From NCBI GenBank assembly GCA_013399855.1, contig VXAY01005982.1:525952-589951 (forward strand): a DNA stretch of 64,000 nt. The letters run 5' to 3'. Under the pieces are notes generated by a model. It was not told the DNA's origin and made no database searches. It saw only the letters and a program-made list of their open reading frames with translations. A program made the translations under genes and the position numbers. Below, piece by piece: positions 54,775 through 64,000 of the stretch. Each line of letters starts with the position of its first letter. The stretch's first letter is position 1. The stretch is from Oxyruncus cristatus (lineage: Eukaryota > Chordata > Aves > Passeriformes > Cotingidae).

Positions 54775-56530
54775 TGTGTTTCCTGCACCGCGCTGGCGCT
54801 GCTGGGCCAGACCCACTGGGGAGGCAGGAGCCAGCAGCGCTGGGACTGCAGGCACATCCTGGGCTGTGAGCAAGCGCATCCCGTCCCGCTGGGAGCAACT
54901 CCTGACTGCTTCATCTGCTGCTGCTCAACGTCCAAGCAATCCTTGGAAGCCAAAACCAAAAACGCAGTTCCTCTCCTCACCAGCTGCCACCGGGTCCAGC
55001 TCGCTCCCGCGCTGCCACAGCATCTCCACAGATACCAGGGCCACGTGTGCTGGCTGCCCGCAGGAGCAGCGAGGATTCTTGTGGCAACTTTGGGGCTGAA
55101 AAGGGATATTTCCAGCCTGGAAGTTGTTCCCAGACTCTGAAAGGTTCAAGCCAAGCATGGCTCCTCTCCCACAGCTACCGGGAAATTCCCAATTCCTCCC
55201 TCCCAGCAGAAGGCACCTCCTGGTACCCAATTCCCACCTCCCTTCCCGTGCTGCACTTGCAGCCCTTGTGCTGCTGGGGACTGGAGCACAATGAATTGCC
55301 CTCACACAGCGAGAAGGGACCCAGCTGGAGTCTGGAGGAGCTTCTTGCCCTTCCAAGGTTATCTGCTCCTGGTGAAGGCTCCTCCATCCCACCTTCTGCC
55401 ACTCCCTGAAAGACCGTGTCAGCTCCCTCCGGGCCCCATCCTGGGCCACACATCCATCTGGGCTCAGCACCGTGTGTCTTCTCCTGCACAGTGAGGCTGA
55501 TCCCAAATCCATAACACACACTTGAATAGCTCATCCAGTTAATGGCAGCGCTGCCAGCAGGCAAATCTGTCCTCTCAGCAGCAGCAAAGCCAGAGTGAAG
55601 CAGTTGCCTTCTTTTTTTCTCCTTTTTAAATCAATTGTGAGGCCACATGGTCCATCAGAGGGATCTGGAGACCATAAGCCATCTCCAAGACGGAGCTGCT
55701 GGCTTGGCTGCCTATCACAGTTCTCCTGCCACAAGGTGACATTTCCCCCTCCATCCTCCCTACCCCAGGGAGCCGGGAGGATTAATAGTTCAGCGGGGCT
55801 TTGGAAATATGTGTGCTGGGAGTTATGAGTCTGATTCATAACAGGAGTTTCCTCCCCTGCTACAGAGATTAATCACCGGTGCAAATGCAAACACCGGTTG
55901 GGCTCAACCGTCCCCAAACCACGGCGCAGCTGGAGCAGAGCACACTGCCAGCTCCCCTGTGCCACCGCTGGGCCTTTGCAACATCTGACATCGCAGCCTT
56001 TACCTCTGGTATGACAGAAAAATAAATGTGCTGTGGAAAAGATCAGTTCCAAGCGCCTGAGTGCTCCATGCAAACACGGCGCAAGCCCTGGAGCCTGCCC
56101 GTGCTGCCTCCTCCTGGGAGGAATTATGGGGCAGCCCAAGCTCTGCTCCAGCCTGGAGGAGCTCAGCCCACATGGGCACAGACTGGTTACAGCTGATTCA
56201 TCCTTAAACACCTTCATAAATGCAGCAAGAGCCCAAACACAGCTCCAAGGAGCTATCCTGCTCGCAGGCATCCTACCTGGATGCTCCTGCCCACTGGGGA
56301 GCTGCGGCTGGAGGACACCAAAACCCAGCAGTGCCCATCATGCCCAGCCCCACGGGCACCCATCAGTGATCCCAACACATTTCCAGAGGCTCTTGCCCTG
56401 AATGGACCCAAGCTCTTCCTGGTCAAACCAGCCCTCCCAACACCGTGCCCACCCGAGGACAGGATGGAGGATCTCTGTTCCCAAGGCGACAAGAACCGTC
56501 CCCATGATGCTCTGTCCTGGCTGCTCTGGA
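54775..56530. other. Mixed noncoding block, no gene seen
   Basis: AT patches lie at about 55595-55640 (poly-T rich), 55780-55900 (AGTCTGATTCATAACAGG, AGATTAATCACCGG) and 56010-56030. Frames up to 198 codons on the minus strand (54925-55521) have no domains. Confidence 0.4.
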
Positions 56531-56534
56531 ATTC

Positions 56535-56840
56535 CTTCCTTCTGTCCCTCTAACATAAATAACAGCCAGATCATTTTTATCACACCATTTTCCCAGCCCC
56601 AAGCAGAGCTGTTTCCCAGGCTGCCAGAATCCTTTACAACCCCCAAAGGATCAGCAAATGATTTTTCACTCTTCCCTTTCGATTGGAGAGAAGAGGGATC
56701 TCAGCTCAATTGCAATTAGAGTGAACTGCAGCTTGTAAGCGGTGAAAGCTCCTGTTCCACTGCACGGCAGGAATGATCTAATCAGGCAAGGGGTCAGATC
56801 ACCAAAAAATAAATCCCTGCAGAGATGATAACGGTTTGTA
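56535..56840. other. AT-rich island
   Basis: Includes ACATAAATAACAGCC (about 56553-56567), GATTGGAGAG with an inverted CCAAT core (about 56681-56690), CTCAATTGCAATTAGAG (about 56705-56721) and AAAAAATAAATCCC (about 56804-56817). Candidate noncoding element. Confidence 0.36.
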
Positions 56841-57059
56841 CCTGCCCTGAGTTGGGCCAGGCACTGGGCCTGCAGGCCCCCACGCCCTGGAGCTCCCCAG
56901 GCAGGACCAGGGGCCATGGTGCTGGTGTAGGGGTCCCACTGCAGCACTGGCACCAGAAGGGAAAACAAATTTGCTTCCCCCGGCTATCCCTGCTCTGTAC
57001 CCCCAGCTTCCCTCTACCCCCTAATCTGCTCCTCACCCCAAATCAAGGAGGCTGCAGGT

Positions 57060-57250
57060 TCAGTGGGGCAGGACGCTACAGATTAGATTGCATCTGTCTG
57101 GGTATAAATAATTTACTGCTTGATGGTCAGAGTGAATTTAATTAGTTCTTGTTCTCCTGATAGAATCAGCCCACCGCTGCTAAAGCATTTCACTCCGAAT
57201 TAGCCTGAGAAGCACTAACAAGGCAGCGCTAAATTTACACACACGACATC
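57060..57250. promoter_or_regulatory. AT-rich island with homeodomain core
   Basis: TAATTA (57139-57144) lies within GTGAATTTAATTAGTTC. GGGTATAAATAATTTACTGC precedes it (about 57101-57120) and CCGAATTAGCC follows (about 57196-57206). Candidate noncoding element. Confidence 0.38.
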
Positions 57251-57254
57251 CCCC

Positions 57255-58965
57255 ACAGTCTCTGAAAATACAGCTCCATGGAGCAGGAAGCACGGAGCAG
57301 CACAGCCCCGCGGGGCTGGGACAGGAGCAGCACGGAGGGCAAAGCCAGGCACAGCCTGGGCAAGGAGGGATGCAGGTAAGGGGCACAAGAGCACAAACCT
57401 CATCCCTTTGCCTTTTGCTCTACCCTTACTTCCAGTTCCCCAGGGAGAGGGCAAGGGGACAGGGAGCTTGTGGCTATGAGAGCTGTTACTGCTGCCTGCT
57501 GAGTCCCCTCCTGGCCCAGTAAGGAGCTCCCTGCCAGTTCAGTGCCTACCTCACCCATCTTCTCCCATCTCCTGGGGTCATGCCAGGCCACTGGCTGCTG
57601 GAATTGCTGCTACAGCCTTGGAGAAGCACCAGCACGCGTCAGCGCTCCAGGGAGACGCGTGCCCGCTCACCTGGAAGGGAGAGGAGAGGGGGGAACAGCG
57701 GGGGGGCTGCAGGAGATGGCCACAGGTCCCTGAGGCAGTGCTGGGTCCCAGCAGCCCCCCAGCACTTGGCTGCACCCCCAGCCCCAACCCCTCCATGCTC
57801 AGCATCCTGTCCAAACCCAGGCTGCATACTGGCCTCATTTGAGATGGAACCGGGCAGTCCAAGGGGTTTAGGCACGACCCAAGGCACCGAAGGCAGCAGA
57901 AGGGTCCCTGCCCTGCTGGTTGCATCACCACAGACTCTGAGGGCCACGGCTCCAGGCTGCACAGACATCACTGTGGGCTTGGCTCCCAAAACCTATTGTG
58001 TTCCCCACAGGCCCCCATCCCTGTAACCTGTCAACGCCCATCTTCCCTTCGCTCTGTAATTCCCATCCTGGAAACATTCTGCCACCCATCTTCCCTGTGC
58101 TCCGTAATGGGCCCCTGAGTTCTCCTCTAAGGACGGAGCCGCTCTGTCCGCGATGCTTTACTGCTCCTGCCTCCCTGCTCTGACCTCCCCTGTCTCCACC
58201 AGGATTTATGCTCTGCATTAGCAGTCTGCCCGAGCCACTTCCACTGTCACTGGGGCGAGGTGGCACCGCAGCTGACTGTGCCACACCAAGCCCCTCTGGA
58301 GACCCCAGACACCACCAAACACCATGGGGTGCCACTTCCCTGGGCTCTAATCTCTCTGCCAATACAAACCCTGGGCATTTCCACCCAAAAGTGAAATTTT
58401 GGGGATTTGGGCCAGCAGGGAAAGGCTGAGCAGGCAGCTCCAGCAGTGGATGCTCCAAATTGTTCCAGAGGGAACCTGCCTGGGGTAACCGTGCAGGGAC
58501 CTGGGTGCTCGTGCTGATTTCTGCCTGGAGCAGAGGCAGCCCACCACAGAATCCCCCCAGCAGCTCAGAGGCCGCGCTCCCTGCTGGCACACAGAACAAA
58601 CCGGCTTGTTTTCCCCAATGACTGGGCACTGGCTCTGAGCCTCTAATACACCATGCTGCATCTCACTCAATAAATCACATGTAAAGGTGAAGTGGCCACA
58701 GCCACTGGCAGCTGTCAGGAGCCCATGGACAGAGGCCACGTCTCCCTTCACCCTGTCTCATGACTGCTGGGCTGGCAGTGCTGGGCTACAGAGACATCCT
58801 CAGGATATGGGGGCATCCCCAGGGCACAGAGGCATGGGGGAGCAGTATCCCTCCCTCCCTCTCTCCAGGAGCTCACCCTCCACCCAAGTCGCTCTCCCCG
58901 CACCAGGCAGAGCCTGTACAATCTCGTCCTCTCTCCTATTTACACATAAGCTGGGCTGACAACTC
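57255..58965. other. GC-rich noncoding block, no gene seen
   Basis: A donor-like CAG/GTAAGG occurs at 57373-57379 without coding support. A 234-codon minus-strand frame (57925-58629) is Gly/Ser/Leu-rich without domains. Confidence 0.42.
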
Positions 58966-58969
58966 CTCT

Positions 58970-59240
58970 TCATCACAGTGTCAGAGCCTTCCTCGGCAGC
59001 CATGCATCTCAAGCAGGACAGCACCATAAATATTGCACAGGAGGTGTTTCTAATCTAGTTACAGGCTCAGCCTCTCACGCTCTTCCATCAGGAAGGCTTG
59101 GATTGAAATTGAAGTGTATTAGGATAATTTTATCAGGTTTTATTAAGCCTGGGGTCTTACGCTTTTGATATATAGTTTTAATTAAGTTTTAAGTCAAAGA
59201 ATGCAGTCGCTCATATTTTATCTCGCCGTGGCACTTCGGG
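58970..59240. promoter_or_regulatory. Strong AT-rich island with GATA and homeodomain sites
   Basis: GGATAATTTTATCAGG (about 59122-59137) contains an inverted GATA site TTATCA (59130-59135), and TTAATTAA (59178-59185) sits in GTTTTAATTAAGTTTTAAG. CATAAATATTGCAC and TTTCTAATCTAG lie upstream. The A+T content is sustained and all frames have stops. Candidate conserved enhancer. Confidence 0.47.
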
Positions 59241-59244
59241 AGGA

Positions 59245-60400
59245 GGCAGTTAATCAGCACACACCCAAACTTCCCTTTGCTCACGATCAACGGGAGGAAA
59301 CTTTGCTGGTGGAGCCCAACTCCCCTCTGTTGCTCACAGCCCAACCAGCCCCCTGCCCACGCCTCTGCTCTCTTGCCCTCCCATGCCAGCTCCCACGCAG
59401 GAACACACACAAGTGGGAAGGAGGGAAAAACCTCTGGACAAAGTGGGGAAGAGGGAAAGGTACCTGGAGACAGTTGGCACCGGGGGCTGCCCCGGTTGTG
59501 CTCAGCAGCAGCAGCTGCTGCTGGCAGTGGGAGAGAAGGCAGCGAACCAGAAGCAGGTCCTGGCATTGCTGGACAGGCCCTGCCCGTGCTGCCACTAGAG
59601 TGTCCTGCAGGGACAGAGCCAAGGGCTGGCTCCAGCATCCTACTGCCTCCCTGGATAACCACATCCCATCCTGGGGAACAGCCGATGCTCACAGCCAGCA
59701 CAACAGCACACGACTACAACGCCATCACCGACAACAGCGACTTCTTTGCAACGAGGAGGGAGGGAATCCCAGGATGAGCAGGAATCGTTCTGCTCATCAG
59801 ATGCAAGACTGATAGACTTGGGGGGTGGGGAGCGTGTTTTGCATTTCCTTCTTTTTCCTTTACAAAGAAACAGGAATTTGGGGTTGGATTTGAATTTCAT
59901 CCAGAAGAAAATAATTTCCTTTGAAAAGGAAGCAGTTGGATTGCTTAATGTGTTCTGTCCCTATTCCCATTGAAATGGGATTTAAGGCAAGGAGAGTTTC
60001 AGGCCAAGCAGCTCCACTCCTGCTGCATCACAGCGTGTGGGTTACGCTGGGGCCCACCAGTCCCCCTGGCTCCACTGGCTCCTCAGCCCCTCACCTGACA
60101 GGCAGGAGCATCCTGCCTGCACCTGGGCAGCGGCAAACCCACTGCAGCCTGCACTCAGCTCCAAGGCTCCAGCCAAGGCTTTCCACACACAGGAGCTGCA
60201 GGAATCACTGCCAGGGGGCTCCTGTCCCCCCAAACCCACAGCTCAACACATGCAGCACCCGAGCCCTGCGCCTGCCGCAGCAGCAGCACGCCGTCGGCAT
60301 GACAGCTGCCCACCTGCATCCCGCCGCCCACCCCAGTGCCGGTGCTGCCGGGAGGGCTGTGGGTGCCGTGGTGCCACCGGGAGGGCTGCGGGTGCCTGTG
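59245..60400. other. Mixed noncoding block, no gene seen
   Basis: A T/A-rich patch lies at 59830-59990 (CATTTCCTTCTTTTTCC, about 59841-59857; GAAAATAATTTCC, about 59906-59918). Frames of 166-221 codons overlap on the plus strand without domains. Confidence 0.4.
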
Positions 60401-60404
60401 CCAA

Positions 60405-60690
60405 GGCTGCAGATAAATTTTAACTGGGCAGCAAGAGAGCAGGGCAGGGCGGGCTGGCGGGCGAGCGCGCTGCGTGTCATTCCAATGCGTGTATTTATAT
60501 CCTTCCCCGACGCAGCATCCCTTTGTAAAGGCACGGAGCGTGTACAGGCAGGGCTGTCAGTTCAGCGGCGTGTTACAAGTGTTTGATATGGAGATTTTGG
60601 CAGTGGGAATGGATGTACCTCGCTGAGAGGTTTATGTAAAATGACAGCTTCTGGAAAATGAAGCACTCAGATATAGAAAAAAAAAAGAGA
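60405..60690. promoter_or_regulatory. Island with TEAD and paired MEIS-type sites
   Basis: CATTCCA (60478-60484) and GGAATG (60606-60611) are TEAD-type sites in opposite orientation. CTGTCA (60554-60559) and TGACAG (60642-60647) are MEIS/TGIF-type sites, also inverted. An A10 run (60677-60686) marks the right edge. The mirrored arrangement is notable. Candidate enhancer. Confidence 0.42.
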
Positions 60691-60694
60691 AAAG

Positions 60695-61000
60695 TACAAA
60701 CAAAAGAGAGGGAGGGGAGGCCTCCACTCGGTGAGGCCGAAGTGGATCTCTGCTCCCTGCTGGCCTCGAGCAGCTCCCGCTGCAGCCGGTGGCAGCACCA
60801 CCAGCTCGGCTGGTTCAGCTCCACACCCGCACTCCCCCACCTCGGTCGCTGCCCCATTTCCATCCCATCCCTCCTCCTCTCCCCTGTTTACGGACTGAGC
60901 CTTTCATCGCTGCTGTGCGTGGGCGTGCGCGGGCGGCGGCAGGAGGATGCCTGGGAGCGCTGCTGTCAGCGGGCCGGGAACGCGCTGCAACTCCTGCCAC
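60695..61000. other. GC-rich sequence with a CpG patch, no gene seen
   Basis: CpGs cluster at about 60918-60985. Nothing else recognised. Confidence 0.38.
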
Positions 61001-61003
61001 GGC

Positions 61004-61221
61004 GGGCTGGGATGGGGGATGCAGCGCCAACAGAGCCGGGCAGTGGCTGAGCCCCTCACTGAAGCTGGGGCGGCACAATGCTGTGCCAACAGTGCCCTTG
61101 CCAGGGCTCGGACAGGGGGATGTGGTGCCAACAGAGCCAGGCGATGGCCAGGCCTTGCACCAGGGCTGGGACAGGGAAATGTGGTGCCAACGGAGCTGGG
61201 CAGCGGCCGGTCCCCCTGTCA
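61004..61221. repeat. 59-bp minisatellite, about 3.7 copies
   Basis: Units begin GGGCTGGGA or GGGCTCGGA at 61004, 61104 and 61163, with a shortened copy (about 40 bp) at 61064-61103. All share a TGCCAACAG or close variant (GCGCCAACAG, TGCCAACGG) near the middle. Copies differ by substitutions, so it is not very recent. The repeat also creates the periodic translation of the 205-codon frame at 60789-61406. Confidence 0.82.
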
Positions 61222-61224
61222 GGA

Positions 61225-63535
61225 TGATGTACCAGGGGACGATACTGAGGTCTGGTCAACAAGCAAATCCAACACCCACCAAGGAGTCTGCACTGGCAGG
61301 CGTAACTGGAGGAAGCCCAGACGAGGTCAGAGGCACCACAGGGGGAATGGATCTCACCTCCAGACAGGTCCAAACCCCATTTCATAGGGAGCATTTGCTC
61401 CTTTGACTCCCACTCAGGCACCCACCACTCAAGGTAGGAGGAGGCAGGGACACAGCACCCCTGGCAGAGCCATCTCATCCGGGAAGAAACATGGAGGCAG
61501 CACCCAGCTCCATAGCAAGGCCAGAGTCTGGCTCATACTTCCAAAGCCACAGCCAGCTCCTTCCTTCAGCTTTACACCCTCCTCCACTCCCTGCGCCCAG
61601 CGGGGATCTGTGCCACGGCCAAGGTGGAAGCAATTCTTGTTTCAGCTATAATGATCCATAAAGAAGCTGACTTGTTTCTTACCTCTCCGAAATGAAGGAT
61701 GGTGATTACCCTCCATCCCAGGCCACAAAGCCTAATCCAAATTGATGGCCTCCCAGAGATTGCTTCTCTTGTCTCTCACCAATCCAATACCCAGCTCCTC
61801 TACACACATCTACTCAGGAGCAAAACGTCAGAGTAACTCAAGCAGGCTCCGGATGGAAAGGCCATTTATCCTGCAGGAAAGGCTCCTGGATGAGACATTA
61901 AATTAACAGTGCGTTAGAGAGAGGTGGCAGCATCAGCTCTTGCCTGGCCTCTGGGCTACAGGCAGCAGGGTGGGGATCTGCTCTGATTCCCTCAGGAATA
62001 AAACCTCTAAGAGACCCCTCTGCAAGATGCAGAGGCACTGAGGAGCAGCAGCGCAGGGCAGCAGAGCTGGGCACGGCTCCGGCTCACTATAAATATCCTG
62101 GAGCAGGAGTGACAGCAAAGGCGACAGCTGAACTGCCACCATCCACCCGGGAAGCACAGCGCAGCCACCCGGGGACCTGCCCTGTCTGTCCCCCCACACC
62201 TGAGCGAGACCTGGGAGAAAACACCCTTTGTTGTCCCATTGACAAGATCCTGGCACGTTTGTTTGTCCCTGCGGCACAGCCGGGCCTGAGGTGCCCCAGC
62301 AGAAGGGCTCGCCAGTGACCCGGCAGGCCAGGCAGTGGGGGAGCCTCTGCCACGGGCACAGGGGACTCTCAGCCGCAGGCACCAGGACACAAACCCATGG
62401 AGGTGGCAGCTCTTTCGCTGGAAAACCAGGCTCAGGCCACTTGGCTCCACTGGCTCCAAGCATCCGCATCCCCAAGAGCCCCCACTGACCTCGCTGAGCA
62501 GGAGCCCCCTCCCCTCGGCTGGACAACACAGGCTCCCACAGCCCGACCTCAGGCCAGGAGCTGTTGAACACTCTCGTGTCAGCCCTCCCTCTGCTGCTCG
62601 ACATCTCCTCATTCCACTGCACCGCAGGTGTGCGCAGCACTCAGAGCCAGAGCGGCCGTGGAGCCCCTGCCAGGAGAGCCGGCTCTAATTACACAGGTAA
62701 CAGCAAATCATGACAACAGACCACCACGGGGACCGGCGGGGACCGCTCCTCCGCTGACACGCTCACTCCCCACAGCCACGGGGATGCAGCCCCGGAGAAA
62801 ACTGGAGGAACAGGAGGGAGAGAAGGGAGTGGGGGTCCCTTCACCTGCTGTCCACTGCAGCCCTTCTCCCCTGCACCACAGCACACTTGGCTGCTCCCTG
62901 GGCACCAGCGAGAGGTCAGGTGGGAGGGAAAAGCATTCCGTGCAGGATGAGGCCAAAGCCACAGCCACACCATGGCACCACCTGCCCTGCGGGGCACCGG
63001 GAGCCGCTTCGAGCACTGCCTGCGCATGCAGGGGCACCTCTGGCACACAGCACACACCACCAGAGCCGGAGCAGGGGGCCCATGGAGCCGGCACACCTCG
63101 CCCTGGGGAGGGAACCCCAGCCCGGCTCTCCCCACCAGCTCCAGCACCGACCCAGCACCCATGGCAGCCCAAGGGAAAGCTCTGCGGGGAGCAGCCGGGG
63201 AGCCCCGTGCTGAACCGGGGAGCCCGGCCAGCCTGACTCACCGGCTGCCATCGCTCCCACCTCGCGGCGGGTGGGCGGCCGCGCCGGGAGGGGCTGAGTG
63301 GGGATGCAGGAGAGGGGGGGCTCTGGGGAGGGTGTCCCCAGCGGAACAAGGAAAACAAACCCAAACTCGAGGTATATTCACTGAGCCAGCGTAGCCACCA
63401 ACGTGCCTATCCAACGGGAGGATCCCAGGCAAAGCCACGAGGACCTGAGCACTGCTCCAATCCCTCATCCTTCCCCAAACTCTCTTCAAACCAGACGTGC
63501 CCTCGCAGCGCCAAGTCTCAGAGTGCGCGTGCGTT
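61225..63535. other. Mixed noncoding block, no gene seen
   Basis: A moderately AT-rich patch occupies 61625-61925. Frames of 200-235 codons on both strands (61933-62640, 62628-63236, 62708-63364) overlap without domains. A TATAAATA string at 62089-62096 has no associated transcript evidence. Confidence 0.4.
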
Positions 63536-63539
63536 TTCA

Positions 63540-63810
63540 TCCCAGTCTTTAAATGAGGTCTTTGCTGAGAATTTACAATTCCCTCATGGCCTCAATCTTG
63601 CAAAGATTGCTTTTTTAACACTGTTGGGCTTTAATTCTAATAAGCCTCCTCTTTATTACAGAACCAGGTCACATTGCCTTGACACTGCAAGAATATCTTT
63701 CATCGGGAAGGAAAACGGAGAAGGGAAAATAGAAATAAAGGAATGGAGGAGGAGAAAGACAGGGGAGACAGACAAATAAAAGCATCTCCCTTCATTCCAG
63801 GGACTTTCTG
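63540..63810. promoter_or_regulatory. AT-rich island with a 17-bp inverted repeat
   Basis: CAATCTT-GCA-AAGATTG (63593-63609) is a perfect inverted repeat with 7-base arms. GGCTTTAATTCTAATAAGCC (63628-63647) is itself nearly self-complementary at its ends. A good acceptor-like string CTCTTTATTACAG ends at 63661, but the following frames are short. Candidate noncoding element. Confidence 0.38.
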
Positions 63811-63905
63811 ACCCCGGTGAGCAGCTGGCGGGCAGGCGCGGGGCCGGGGGAGCGGAGCCTCCCTGCAGCGCCGCTCGCACCCCGGACGCGCAGGATTATT
63901 TCTGG
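63810..63905. promoter_or_regulatory. Short CpG-dense patch
   Basis: About 12 CpGs in 90 bp, including GGCGCGGGGCCGGGGGAGCG-like sequence near 63836-63855. The patch stops before the end of the window. Too short to call a CpG island with confidence. Confidence 0.3.
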
Positions 63906-63965
63906 TGCGGCTTCACTTCCCACGCAGCCTCCCACCCTCCGCTGCTGAAAACGCCAAAAGGAGCT

Positions 63966-63979
63966 GGGGGGGGGGGGGG
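63966..63979. repeat. Poly-G run (14)
   Basis: Fourteen consecutive G bases near the right edge. Length in the assembly may be unreliable, as for other homopolymers. Confidence 0.8.
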
Positions 63980-64000
63980 AACTTGACAAAACTTTGAGAG

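Noticed and set aside
62089..62096. TATAAATA as a core promoter
   Set aside because: No CpG island, initiator or first exon is evident nearby; AT-rich octamers are common.
63649..63661. CTCTTTATTACAG as acceptor of a coding exon
   Set aside because: Following frames are short (about 21-37 codons), have no family resemblance and end without a donor.

Overview
The window looks like noncoding DNA from a bird, most likely a songbird. Two interspersed repeats point that way. One is an old CR1 LINE tail on the minus strand (about 23091-23575). The other is a SINE (49546-49695) whose head is a 74-nt tRNA-Ile-like sequence and whose tail is a CR1 3' end, the architecture of the passerine TguSINE1 type. 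Interspersed repeats are otherwise very sparse. Sequence rich in C, A and G alternates with AT-rich islands, as expected of a GC-rich bird chromosome. No bacterial, plasmid or phage features are present.

I could not recognise a protein-coding exon, and no RNA gene is supported. The open frames are mostly Pro/Ser/Gly/Ala/Cys-rich translations of low-T DNA, without domains and without splice-site support. The longest (20303-21334, 343 codons) is best explained by the shortage of T, and so of stop codons, on the plus strand. Three short frames look more protein-like (3881-3997, 31621-31671, 44498-44719) and are listed as weak candidates only.

The main structure is a series of some forty AT-rich islands of 80-500 bp set in GC-rich sequence. 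They are dense in homeodomain cores (TAATTA, TTAATTAA) and in SOX, forkhead, MEF2, POU, TEAD, GATA, PBX and bZIP consensus sites. This is the usual look of conserved noncoding enhancers in a large intron or gene desert around a developmental regulator. The strongest are 13930-14150, 19620-19880, 21335-21720, 29455-29640, 32680-33060, 41640-41890, 42945-43450, 47905-48090, 48485-48905, 53875-54770, 58970-59240 and 60405-60690. Conservation itself cannot be seen from one sequence. The neighbouring gene cannot be named.

CpG-dense stretches lie at 3738-4085, around a 24-base assembly gap at 15991-16014 (with a near-consensus CTCF site beside it), at 50590-51590 (with an 11-bp G-quadruplex-prone tandem array) and at 63810-63905. 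These are candidate promoters or insulators. Fourteen hand-counted lines show A exceeding T on the plus strand. If that holds window-wide it would fit an intron transcribed from the minus strand. Several small minisatellites (59, 20, 20, 19, 14 and 11 bp units) are also present.
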